The translations under genes and the position numbers were made by a program. This document shows positions 17,950 through 27,182 of a stretch of DNA of 64,000 nt, piece after piece. The number at the start of each line of letters is the position of its first letter. Positions within the stretch are counted from its first letter, which is position 1. The stretch comes from Pseudomonadota bacterium (GTDB taxonomy: Bacteria > Pseudomonadota > Gammaproteobacteria > Pseudomonadales > Moraxellaceae). Below the pieces are notes generated by a model that was not told the DNA's origin, ran no database searches, and saw only the letters and a program-made list of their open reading frames with translations. The stretch spans positions 16,103-80,102 of the forward strand of contig JAJZBU010000007.1 in NCBI GenBank assembly GCA_021851865.1, given 5' to 3'.

Positions 17950-18891
17950 TTGCGCAAAAACTGGCGTGGACTTCTGGCGCTGCTCATCCTCCTGGCGCTG
18001 CTCGGTGGGTCTTTGCAGATTGGGCCCGCCGGCTTCCTCTCCTGGCAAGATGACGGTCCACTCATGCACTTGCGCGTGGCGCGCACCATCTTGGCTCTGG
18101 CGGAAGGCTCCGGCCTGGCCTTGTGCGGCCTGATTCTGCAAGGTTTGTTCCGCAATCCCCTCGTCGACGCCAGTCTGCTCGGCGTGGCGCCGGCCACCTG
18201 TCTCGGCGGCTTGCTCGTGTTGCTGCTCGGTGCCCCCGGGTGGCTTCTGCCCCTGGCGGGGAGCGTGGCGGCCCTCGTCGTGCTGTCGCTGTTGCTGCTC
18301 AGCCTGCGCCGACGCTCCGCGCTGTCGTCGGTCCTGCTCATGGGGCTGGCGCTCAATGCCGTGCTCGGTGCCTGTTTGCAACTGCTGCTGGCGGTGTTGC
18401 CCGCGGATCGTCTGGCGGGAGCCTGGGCCTGGCTGCAAGGTAGCTTTGCGCAGAGTCGAAGCAGCATGGCCCTGGCCCTGCTGGTCACGGTCATGCTCGC
18501 CTATGCGGTGGTTTGGCACCAGCGCCGGGCGCTCGACTGGCTGCTCCTTGGCACACAGGCGGCGCGCAGTGCCGGTATCGACAGTGTCGCCTTGCAGCGC
18601 CACCTCATCGTCTTGGCAGCGGTGCTGACGGCGGCTTTGGTCAGTCAGGCGGGCGTGGTCGGCTTCATCGGCATGATGGCTCCAGCCCTGGTGCGCTGGG
18701 GCTTGCCGGGAGGGCATGCGCGCTGGTTGCCGTGGAGTGTCGCCGTGGGTGGTTTTTTGGCCCTGTTCGCCGACATTCTGGCGCGTGTGCTGCTGGCGCC
18801 GGCAGAAGTGCCGGTAGGCGTGGTCAGTTCCCTGCTCGGGGCACCGGTCTTTTTGTGGTTGCTCATCGGCCAGCGCGGAGCGCTGCGATGA
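17950..18891 (+). CDS. FecCD/BtuC-family ABC transporter permease
   Basis: 313-residue permease with 8-10 helices. Diagnostic stretches are GLALCGLILQGLFRNPLVDASLLGV, the GFIGMMAPALVRW coupling region and ADILARVLLAPAEVPVGVV, all typical of importers for vitamin B12, haem or ferric siderophores. The start is a TTG after GGTGGAG. It overlaps the ATPase gene by four bases. No periplasmic binding protein or TonB receptor is adjacent, so the substrate is unknown, and no cobalamin riboswitch fits in the short upstream space. Confidence 0.88.
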   Translation: MRKNWRGLLALLILLALLGGSLQIGPAGFLSWQDDGPLMHLRVARTILALAEGSGLALCGLILQGLFRNPLVDASLLGVAPATCLGGLLVLLLGAPGWLLPLAGSVAALVVLSLLLLSLRRRSALSSVLLMGLALNAVLGACLQLLLAVLPADRLAGAWAWLQGSFAQSRSSMALALLVTVMLAYAVVWHQRRALDWLLLGTQAARSAGIDSVALQRHLIVLAAVLTAALVSQAGVVGFIGMMAPALVRWGLPGGHARWLPWSVAVGGFLALFADILARVLLAPAEVPVGVVSSLLGAPVFLWLLIGQRGALR

Positions 18892-19607
18892 AATTGCAAT
18901 TGCCGAGGAGCAGCCTGTGGCGGGGACGGCGCCAACTCTTGCAAGGCCTGGATGTGAGCATCCAACCTGGGCAATGCTGGGCCCTTCTGGGTGAAAATGG
19001 CAGTGGTAAGAGCAGCTTGCTGCTCGCTCTCGCTGATGCGGAAGCGGATCTGCGCTTTGTCGGTGCGCCGCAGTGGCAGCCGGCTCTGGAGGGCCTGCGG
19101 GAAAAGGCCTTGTGGCGATCGCTGGCGCGTCAGCAGGTCGATCCAGCGCCAGGCCTGCGTGTGTTCGATGTGCTGGCGTTGGCCAGTACGGCGGTGCCGG
19201 CCTGTGCCCGTGCTTGGCGACTCGAGGGGCTCTTGTCATGCCGTTTGAGTGAACTGTCGGGTGGACAATTGCAGCGCCTCGAACTGGCCCGCAGCTGGGC
19301 GCAGATTGAGGCACGCGCCGGGCTGTGGCTGCTCGACGAACCGTTCAATCATCTCGATATGCGCGCACAGATCGATCTCAGTCAGCATATTCGCGCTTAT
19401 TGTCAGGCGGGTGGCGCGGTCATGTTCAGCAGCCATGCCCTGGCCCCCGCCCGGCGCCTGGCCAGCGCCGTGCTCATGCTGGCGGCGGGGGAACAGCTGG
19501 CCTGTGGCGATGTCCGCCTGCTCACCGATGCAAGACTGCTCGAGCGCCTCTACGGGGTGGCCGAAGAGGAGCTGGCGACACTCAGAGGAAGTGGACTTGC
19601 GCACTGA
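18888..19607 (+). CDS. ABC transporter ATP-binding protein (BtuD/FecE-like)
   Basis: 239-residue ATPase partner of the upstream permease. It shows Walker A GENGSGKSS, the signature LSGGQLQR, Walker B LWLLDEP, a D-loop NHLD and the switch His in SSHAL. The ATG overlaps the permease stop (ATGA). The 3' end overlaps the convergent MaoC gene by 26 bases. Together with the permease it would form a complete membrane core of a type II importer. Confidence 0.9.
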   Translation: MKLQLPRSSLWRGRRQLLQGLDVSIQPGQCWALLGENGSGKSSLLLALADAEADLRFVGAPQWQPALEGLREKALWRSLARQQVDPAPGLRVFDVLALASTAVPACARAWRLEGLLSCRLSELSGGQLQRLELARSWAQIEARAGLWLLDEPFNHLDMRAQIDLSQHIRAYCQAGGAVMFSSHALAPARRLASAVLMLAAGEQLACGDVRLLTDARLLERLYGVAEEELATLRGSGLAH

Positions 19608-20430
19608 GGTGAGGCTTGCCGGTGGCGTGATCATGCAGGGCGAACTCCAGGCCCAGCGCTTGCCGCTGATGGCTGAAATCGACGCTGGCAGGGAGCAGGA
19701 TCGGCAGTTTGAACTGCACATCGACGCTATAGGCGGGTGCCAGTTCTGCGTCGAGAGCCGCTAGGCAACGCGCTTTGCTCCACATGCCGTGGGCGATGGC
19801 GCGATTGAAGCCGAAGAGGCGGGCGCTGAGGGCGTGCAGGTGGATCGGGTTGTAGTCGCCGGAAGCACGGGCGTAACGCCGCCCTAAGTCTTCGTCCAGG
19901 GCCCAGGTCGCTTGACTCGGTGGCGGCGGCAGTGGCGCTTTACGCGCGCTGGCGCTGATGCTGCTCTTGCCGCGATGCAGCATGCTGCTCTGACTCTCCC
20001 AGAACTTCTCACCATCGATGTGAGCCTGCGTGATGATGCTGAACACCCGCCCCTTCTCATGCTCCTGCTCGGCACCGAAATAGCATTCGATGTCGATGCC
20101 CTGTTGTGTCGGCAGGGGACGATACTGTTCGATGCGATTGGCGATGTGCACGAGTCCGAGTAGGGGGTAAGGAAAGTTATGCTGCGTCATCAGCGCCATG
20201 TGCAGAGGAAAGGCGAGCATGTGCGGATAGGTGACCGGCAGATACTGGCTGTTGCTGAAGCCGCAGACACGACGATAGCGCTCGAGATGTTCGGCCTGCG
20301 GGCGGACGCCGGCCAAGCGTAACCCATCCGTCGGCAGGCTCTGGTGCTTGCGGGGCAGCAGGCTGTTGATCAGGGCGCGTGGGTAGAGGGTCAGAACCTG
20401 TGGTTGACTGGACAGCTCTTCGATCAGCAT
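19582..20430 (-). CDS. MaoC-like hydratase/dehydratase
   Basis: 282-residue double hot-dog protein. The C-terminal half has the hydratase-2 motif SGDYNPIHLHALSARLFG followed by RAIAHGMW, with the catalytic Asp/His pair in D-x4-H. Such enzymes reversibly hydrate (R)-specific trans-2-enoyl-CoA or -ACP. The ATG at 20430 has GGGAG upstream; a TTG at 20436 is in frame. It lies directly after the long SDR reductase and opposite the thiolase, an arrangement that suggests a joint role in acyl-chain turnover or elongation. Confidence 0.85.
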   Translation of the reverse strand: MLIEELSSQPQVLTLYPRALINSLLPRKHQSLPTDGLRLAGVRPQAEHLERYRRVCGFSNSQYLPVTYPHMLAFPLHMALMTQHNFPYPLLGLVHIANRIEQYRPLPTQQGIDIECYFGAEQEHEKGRVFSIITQAHIDGEKFWESQSSMLHRGKSSISASARKAPLPPPPSQATWALDEDLGRRYARASGDYNPIHLHALSARLFGFNRAIAHGMWSKARCLAALDAELAPAYSVDVQFKLPILLPASVDFSHQRQALGLEFALHDHATGKPHLSAQVHFL

Positions 20431-20432
20431 GT

Positions 20433-21839
20433 TCAAGCTCCCAGCAGGCTTTGACCGCAGACGCGCACGACGTTGCCCTGCAGGCCGCCCGATGCGGGAT
20501 TGGCGAACCAGGCGATGGCCTCGGCGACGTCCACCGGCAGTCCGCCCTGCGACATCGAGTTCATGCGTCGTCCCGCCTCACGGATGGCGAAGGGAATGGC
20601 AGCGGTCATCGCCGTTTCGATAAAGCCAGGTGCGACGGCATTGATGGTGATGCCCTGTTCGGCATAGGCCTGGGCGTGGCTTTGCACCATGCCGATGACG
20701 CCCGCCTTCGAGGTCGCATAGTTGGTCTGACCGAGGTTGCCAGCGATGCCACTGATCGACGAGACGCAGATGATGCGAGCGTTGTGGCGCAGGGCTCCCG
20801 CCGCCAACAACGCGTCATTGATGCGCTCTTCGCTGGCGAGGTTGACGTCGATGACCATGTTCCACAGATCGCGGTTCATGCGGCCGAGAGTCTTGTCGCG
20901 GGTGATGCCGGCGTTGTGGACGATGATGTCGAGCCCCTGATGCTGGGACATGACTTGCGCGGCGATCTGCTGCGGCGCTTTCGCATCGCAGATATTGAGC
21001 ATCATCGCCGAGCCGTGCACGGCCTCGGCCACGGCGCGCAACTCTTTTTCAGCCTGAGGCACGTCGAGGCAGATGACGTGTGCCCCATCGCGAGCCAGGG
21101 TGTGGGCGATGGCGGCGCCGATACCACGCGAAGCGCCGGTGACCAGGGCGACCTTGCCGGCCAGCGGTGTTCGCCAGTCGACGGCCGCGAGATGATTGCT
21201 GGCGTGGATGCGCACCACCTGGCCGGAGACATAAGCGGATTTCGGCGACAGGAAAAAGCGCAGCGACGACTCCATCTGCTTCTCGGCGCCGATACCGACA
21301 TAGATCAGTTGCGCCGTCGCGCCTTTGCGGATTTCCTTGCCGAGCGAGCGGGTGAAGCCTTCGAGGGCGCGCTGCGCGGTACGCGCTGCGGCATCGTCGA
21401 GCTGCTCCGGGATCTGACCGAGGATGACGATGCGGCCACATTCGGCGATCTGCCGGATGATCGGGTGGAAGAAACGGTGTAGTTCCTGAAGCTGGGCGCT
21501 ATCGGCGATGCCGCTGGCGTCAAAGACCACGGTCTTGAGACGCGTGCCTTCCATGCTCTCCGTGCGCAGGATCTGTGCCTGCAATTCGCAGGTGGCGATA
21601 GCCGCACGTGCCGGATCCTGGTCGAGGATCCAGACGGTCTGATTCTGTGCCGCCAGGATGTGGCCGGCCTGTTCACACAGACGCCCGCCCGGCGCCATGC
21701 CGATCAGGCTATCGCCCACTGAAAAGGCGGGTTGGCCGGCGGTGTAGCGCTCGAGCACGGGCGGACGCGGCAGGCCCAGGCCTTCAACGAGAGCGCGACC
21801 GAGGGCCGAGTTGGCAAAAGCCAGATAGTGATCATTCAT
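20433..21839 (-). CDS. High-molecular-weight 3-oxoacyl-ACP reductase-like SDR (FabG4 type)
   Basis: 468 residues, about twice a normal FabG. The first 200 residues form a degenerate Rossmann-like domain; the catalytic SDR domain follows with the cofactor motif TGASRGIG, NAGI, the catalytic Ser in VSSISG and YATSK. The domain plan matches the two-domain FabG4-type reductases, which act on 3-oxoacyl-CoA/ACP. The ATG at 21839 follows GGGAG. Three bases separate it from the MaoC gene, so the two are an operon. Confidence 0.88.
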   Translation of the reverse strand: MNDHYLAFANSALGRALVEGLGLPRPPVLERYTAGQPAFSVGDSLIGMAPGGRLCEQAGHILAAQNQTVWILDQDPARAAIATCELQAQILRTESMEGTRLKTVVFDASGIADSAQLQELHRFFHPIIRQIAECGRIVILGQIPEQLDDAAARTAQRALEGFTRSLGKEIRKGATAQLIYVGIGAEKQMESSLRFFLSPKSAYVSGQVVRIHASNHLAAVDWRTPLAGKVALVTGASRGIGAAIAHTLARDGAHVICLDVPQAEKELRAVAEAVHGSAMMLNICDAKAPQQIAAQVMSQHQGLDIIVHNAGITRDKTLGRMNRDLWNMVIDVNLASEERINDALLAAGALRHNARIICVSSISGIAGNLGQTNYATSKAGVIGMVQSHAQAYAEQGITINAVAPGFIETAMTAAIPFAIREAGRRMNSMSQGGLPVDVAEAIAWFANPASGGLQGNVVRVCGQSLLGA

Positions 21840-22071
21840 CGTGACAGTCTCCCTGAACGGCCTATGTCGGCCTACGTATGGATGAAGAACCGCCATCACT
21901 GGCGTCGGGTCTTCGCTGATGCTTGAATTTTGCATCAAATGCGTGAAGATTGCTTGACCCACATCCGGTACGATGCGAGTCACTCCTGCCAATGTCGCGG
22001 CCATCATCGATCGGCATGATGCCGCTCTGATACCGGATCCCGATCATCGATCATGCCTGAGGAGGCTTCTG

Positions 22072-23352
22072 ATGAGTCTTAATGTGCGTAAAGTGGCCAT
22101 CGTCGCCGCCAATCGTATCCCCTTCGCCCGTTCCAACGGGGTCTATGCCGAAGCCTCCAATCAGGACATGCTGACGGCGGCTCTGCAGGGACTGATCGAA
22201 CGCGCCGGCCTGCAGGGACAGCGTCTCGGAGAGGTCGTCGCCGGTGCCGTGCTCAAGCATGCGCGCGATTTCAATCTCACCCGGGAGACCGTGCTGTCGA
22301 CGACCTTGGCAGCGGAGACGCCGGCCTACGACATCCAGCAGGCCTGTGGCACGGGTCTGGAAGCAGCCATTCTGGTCGCCAACAAGATCGCGCTCGGACA
22401 GATCGAAGTGGGTATCGCCGGTGGCGTCGACACCACCTCGGATGCCCCCCTGGCGGTCAATGATCGTCTGCGCAAACTGCTGCTCGAGATCAATCGTGCC
22501 AAAACTTTGCAGGATCGTCTGAAAGTAGTGGCGCGTCTGCGTCCGGCCATGCTGGCGCCGGAGATTCCGCGCAATGGTGAGCCGCGCACCGGACTGTCCA
22601 TGGGCGATCATTGCGCCCTGATGGCGAGCGAATGGCGTATTCCGCGCCAGGAACAGGATGCCTTGGCCGTCGCCAGCCATCGGAAATTGGCAGCAGCCTA
22701 TGAATCCGGCTTTTTCAAGGATTTGATGACGCCTTTCCGTGGCCTGCAGCGTGATCAGAATCTGCGTCCGGATTCTTCCATGGAAAAGCTGGCGACGCTC
22801 AAGCCCTGTTTCGGGGAAGGCGCCGATGCCACCATGACCGCCGCCAACTCGACGCCGCTGACCGATGGTGCCTCCTGTGTGCTCCTGGCGAGTGAGGAGT
22901 GGGCGAAGGCGCATGGTCTGCCGATCTTGGCTTGGTTTGTCGGCGCTGAAACGGCAGCGGTCGACTTTGTCGAGAAGAAAGAAGGCCTGCTCATGGCGCC
23001 GGCCTACGCCGTCCCGCGCATGCTGGCGCGGCATGGGTGGAAGCTGCAGGACTTTGATTACTATGAAATTCACGAGGCCTTCGCGGCGCAAGTCCTGTGC
23101 ACGCTCAAGGCCTGGGAAGACGAGAAGTTCTGCCGTGAACGCCTCGGCCTGACCCAAGCTCTCGGTGCCATCGATCGCAGTAAACTCAATATTCACGGCT
23201 CTTCACTGGCCGCCGGTCATCCTTTCGCCGCCACCGGTGGCCGCATACTCGGCACGCTCGCCAAGATGCTGCATGAAAAGGGGCAAGGACGTGGCCTGAT
23301 CTCCATCTGCGCTGCCGGAGGGCAGGGCGTGGTGGCGGTCATCGAGCGTTAA
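22072..23352 (+). CDS. Acetyl-CoA C-acyltransferase (FadI-like thiolase)
   Basis: 426-residue thiolase with the acyl-accepting Cys92 in QQACGTGLEAA, the NIHGSSLAAGHPFAATGG segment, the base His in YYEIHEAFAAQ and the second cysteine in ISICAAGGQG. It catalyses cleavage of, or condensation to, 3-ketoacyl-CoA. The sequence is closest to the FadI-type trifunctional partners, but no FadJ-like gene is nearby. The ATG follows GAGGAGG at seven-base spacing. Divergent from the SDR-MaoC pair; the 232-base space between holds several short palindromes that could be a regulator site. Confidence 0.9.
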   Translation: MSLNVRKVAIVAANRIPFARSNGVYAEASNQDMLTAALQGLIERAGLQGQRLGEVVAGAVLKHARDFNLTRETVLSTTLAAETPAYDIQQACGTGLEAAILVANKIALGQIEVGIAGGVDTTSDAPLAVNDRLRKLLLEINRAKTLQDRLKVVARLRPAMLAPEIPRNGEPRTGLSMGDHCALMASEWRIPRQEQDALAVASHRKLAAAYESGFFKDLMTPFRGLQRDQNLRPDSSMEKLATLKPCFGEGADATMTAANSTPLTDGASCVLLASEEWAKAHGLPILAWFVGAETAAVDFVEKKEGLLMAPAYAVPRMLARHGWKLQDFDYYEIHEAFAAQVLCTLKAWEDEKFCRERLGLTQALGAIDRSKLNIHGSSLAAGHPFAATGGRILGTLAKMLHEKGQGRGLISICAAGGQGVVAVIER

Positions 23353-23761
23353 GAGGCGCGCCCGGGCCCTGTTGCGACAGGGCTTCGATGACTTGGCGCA
23401 GTTGTTGTTGAACCGCTTGTGCGATATCGGCCAGGGCTGGGTTGGCGACCGCCTGCATGGACGCCATCGGATCGATGGCGCTGACCTCGACGCGGCCATC
23501 CTCCTGCTGTTGCAGGAGGACGTTGCACGGCAGCATGGTGCCGATGTGCGCCTCGGCGAGAATGGCCTGATGGGCGTAGTGCGGCTGACAGGCGCCCAGG
23601 ATTAGATAAGGCCGAAACTCGATACCGAGTTTTTTGCGCAAAGTTTGCGCGACATCGATTTCGCTGACGATACCAAACCCGGCGCTCTGCAGAGCAGCGC
23701 GCACGCGTTCTTGCGCCTGCTCCCAGGAGGTGGTGAGGTGGGTTGAAAAATGGTAGCTCAT
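23339..23761 (-). CDS. DUF302 domain protein
   Basis: 140 residues with the DUF302 pattern: an N-terminal helix (WEQAQERVRAALQSAGFGIVSEID), YLILGACQPHYAHQAI and MLPCNVLLQQQEDGRVEVSAIDP. The molecular function of this family is not established. It overlaps the thiolase stop on the other strand by 14 bases, and its start overlaps the upstream dehydrogenase gene (ATGA), so it is translated from the same mRNA. Confidence 0.85.
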   Translation of the reverse strand: MSYHFSTHLTTSWEQAQERVRAALQSAGFGIVSEIDVAQTLRKKLGIEFRPYLILGACQPHYAHQAILAEAHIGTMLPCNVLLQQQEDGRVEVSAIDPMASMQAVANPALADIAQAVQQQLRQVIEALSQQGPGAPLNAR

Positions 23762-24660
23762 GGGGCATCTCCCTGTTGTAGTCGAGTCAGCAGGCTGGAC
23801 ATGTCCCAGCGCCCGCGGCCGCGGTTTTGCAAATCGGCGAGGAATTGATCGACCAGGGCGGTCACCGGCAACGTCGCACCGGTACGGCGCGCCTCATCCA
23901 GGCACAGACCGAGGTCCTTGCGCAGCCAATCGACGGCAAAACCATGCGCATAATCACCCCGCTGCATGCTGTCATGGCGGTGTTGCATCTGCCAGGAACT
24001 GGCGGCGCCCTGGCCGATGGCGGCGAAGACCGCGTCATGATCGAGGCCCACCGCCGCGGCAAAATGAATCGCCTCGGCGAGCGACTGCAGGAGACCTGCG
24101 ACACAGATTTGGTTGACCATCTTGGTCATCTGGCCACTGCCGCAGTCGCCCATATGGCGGCGATGCCGGGCATAGCAGGCGAGGACGGGCTCCACGTGTT
24201 GCCAAGCGCGGGCGTTGCCGCCCGCCATGAGCGTGAGTTCACCGGCGATCGCTCCGGGTTCGCCACCACTGATCGGGGCATCGAGATAGTCGACGCCGAT
24301 CTCGGCGAGACGGGCGTGGCAACGACGCGCCTGCTGCGCTGAAATGGTGCTATGGTCGACGACGATGGCGCCGGCGGCGAGGGCGCTGCTGGCGCCGGAC
24401 GTTGAAAAAAGAACCTCTTCGACGGCACGGTCGTCGCCGACGCACAGACAGAGAATCTCGGCGCCGGCGGCAGCCGCGGCCGGTGAGTCGGCGACGCGGC
24501 TGCCCGGATGCGCTTGGTGCCAAGCGTCGCGGCGTTCAGGGTTGCGATTATAGGCGCAGAGTCGATGGCCAGCGCGCCAGAGGTGACCGGCCATGGGACC
24601 GCCCATCGTCCCCAGTCCGATAAAGGCGAGGTCGCGCACAGGATGAGAGGCTTGCGACAT
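23758..24660 (-). CDS. NAD(P)-dependent 3-hydroxyacid dehydrogenase (HIBADH/GarR family)
   Basis: 300-residue beta-hydroxyacid dehydrogenase. N-terminal dinucleotide-binding GLGTMGGPMAGHL, substrate-binding DAPISGGEPGA and the catalytic lysine helix GSGQMTKMVNQ are all present. Family members oxidise 3-hydroxyisobutyrate or reduce tartronate or succinic semialdehydes; the exact substrate is open. Operon partner of the DUF302 gene. Confidence 0.85.
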   Translation of the reverse strand: MSQASHPVRDLAFIGLGTMGGPMAGHLWRAGHRLCAYNRNPERRDAWHQAHPGSRVADSPAAAAAGAEILCLCVGDDRAVEEVLFSTSGASSALAAGAIVVDHSTISAQQARRCHARLAEIGVDYLDAPISGGEPGAIAGELTLMAGGNARAWQHVEPVLACYARHRRHMGDCGSGQMTKMVNQICVAGLLQSLAEAIHFAAAVGLDHDAVFAAIGQGAASSWQMQHRHDSMQRGDYAHGFAVDWLRKDLGLCLDEARRTGATLPVTALVDQFLADLQNRGRGRWDMSSLLTRLQQGDAP

Positions 24661-24733
24661 GTCGGGAGATCTCGCTCAGGTCTGTCGTCGATCATAGGCG
24701 GGGCGGTCGCAGGCAGCAAGCCCCTGACATGAC

Positions 24734-24755
24734 GACGGGGCCATGCGGCCCCGTC
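24734..24755 (-). terminator. GC-rich hairpin downstream of gltA
   Basis: A perfect 9-bp inverted repeat (GACGGGGCC / GGCCCCGTC) with a four-base loop lies 23 bases after the gltA stop codon. There is no T-run, so it would be a weak intrinsic terminator or an mRNA 3'-end stabiliser. Confidence 0.45.
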
Positions 24756-24777
24756 CGGTGTTGCGTCGCTGTCGAAC

Positions 24778-26061
<1,284 letters not shown>

Positions 26062-26176
26062 GAATCTCTCCTCGTCTTCTGCGTCAGACCGGGCTGGCGT
26101 CGCCAGGACGGAGCCTGACCGGTCGTGTAAGGATGGAAGTGCACCCTCGCGCTTTTGCTGCGCTGGATGTGCGGCC

Positions 26177-26206
26177 ATTATAGGGGTGATACCGGGCCTT
26201 CGCCAA
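26177..26206 (-). promoter_or_regulatory. Sigma70-type promoter for gltA
   Basis: On the minus strand TTGGCG (26206-26201) and a perfect TATAAT (26182-26177) are 18 bases apart. The predicted start of transcription is near 26170, about 110 bases upstream of the gltA ATG. Confidence 0.65.
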
Positions 26207-26278
26207 GACACAGGTAGGCCGATTTGTCCTAGGTCAATGGCAGGTAAACAAAACTTCACGACGGCCGCTGGGGGTGGT

Positions 26279-26307
26279 TTGTATTCTGTGCAGGGCAAGA
26301 TTATACT
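26279..26307 (+). promoter_or_regulatory. Sigma70-type promoter for the sdh-suc operon
   Basis: TTGTAT (26279-26284) and TATACT (26302-26307) are separated by exactly 17 bases. The -10 box differs from consensus at one position. The start of transcription would be near 26314, giving a leader of about 114 bases before sdhC. Confidence 0.6.
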
Positions 26308-26427
26308 CGTCGCACCTTGCAGTGACTCTTCATGCCCACGCAGTTTCGTTGTCGTGTTGGGTTCTGTCAGGATCCTGCTCCAGTCATCCCGCAGCACGCC
26401 CTCAGGGGCTCATATAGGAAATTGGTC

Positions 26428-26820
26428 GTGAAGAGCAATAGACCCGTCAACCTTGATCTAGGCCAGGTGCTCGCAGTCAACCTCAAAAATCCGGTGGCCA
26501 TCGTATCGATTCTGCATCGCCTCTCCGGTGTCCTGGTTTTTCTGCTGATCCCTGTATTTCTTTATCTCCTGCAGGTGACCTTGGCGTCGCCGGCGTCTTT
26601 TCATACCGTCGTTCAGACTTTTGCCGACAGTATTTTCTGGCGCCTTCTGGTCTTTGTCGCTCTGGCGGGACTCACCTACCACTTCTGGGCGGGTTGCAAG
26701 CACTTGCTGGCTGATCTTGGCATCGGTGAAAGTCTTGAAGCGGCACGTGTTCTGTCGGTGCTGGTGGTGCTGGTGGCGGCTCTTTTCATTCTCCTTGGCT
26801 TCTGGTGGGTGGTGTTATGA
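26428..26820 (+). CDS. sdhC: Succinate dehydrogenase cytochrome b556 subunit
   Basis: 130-residue membrane anchor of complex II with three helices. It begins with the family motif RPVNLDL and has SILHRLSGV at the quinone site; His85 in YHFWAGCKH matches the haem-ligand position His84 of E. coli SdhC. The start is a GTG at 26428 preceded by TAGGAA. The stop overlaps sdhD (ATGA). Confidence 0.95.
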   Translation: MKSNRPVNLDLGQVLAVNLKNPVAIVSILHRLSGVLVFLLIPVFLYLLQVTLASPASFHTVVQTFADSIFWRLLVFVALAGLTYHFWAGCKHLLADLGIGESLEAARVLSVLVVLVAALFILLGFWWVVL

Positions 26821-27179
26821 GTGGTAGTGCAACGAGTTATAGCCGGTCGGGGCTCGCCGACTGGATCGTGCAGCGGTTGAGCGCTGTCATTCTCGCCGCC
26901 TATTTCCTGGTCATGGTGGCCATCTGGCTGGGACATCCCGATTATGCCAATTGGCATGGCGTGATGATGGCGACGCCGATGCGCATCTTCTCCCTGCTGG
27001 CCTTGTTCGCTCTCGCCGCCCACGCTTGGATCGGGATGTGGACGGTTCTGACCGACTATGTCACGGCGCGCCATATGGGGCCCTTGGCGGATGTGATGCG
27101 CTGGTTCCTCGAAGTGTTGTTTGCGCTGGCTCTTTTCGTTGAAGTGGTCTGGGGTATCCAGATTCTCTGGGGGTTGTGA
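26817..27179 (+). CDS. sdhD: Succinate dehydrogenase hydrophobic membrane anchor
   Basis: 120-residue, three-helix partner of SdhC. WIVQRLSAVIL starts the first helix; His69 in HAWIGMWTV corresponds to the second haem-region histidine, and Asp80-Tyr81 match the quinone-site pair (Asp82-Tyr83 in E. coli). The ATG at 26817 overlaps the sdhC stop; an upstream in-frame ATG at 26805 lies within sdhC. Confidence 0.94.
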   Translation: MSGSATSYSRSGLADWIVQRLSAVILAAYFLVMVAIWLGHPDYANWHGVMMATPMRIFSLLALFALAAHAWIGMWTVLTDYVTARHMGPLADVMRWFLEVLFALALFVEVVWGIQILWGL

Positions 27180-27182
27180 TTC

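Larger units (their letters stand above)
26062..26427. other. gltA-sdhC divergent control region
   Basis: These 366 bases hold no gene. They contain one promoter for each direction (listed separately), giving 5' untranslated leaders of roughly 110 bases on both sides. I did not recognise a classical operator in it. Confidence 0.6.

Noticed and set aside
17890..17950. Cobalamin riboswitch upstream of the BtuC-like permease
   Set aside because: The 60-base divergent gap is too short, and no B12-box-like sequence was seen.
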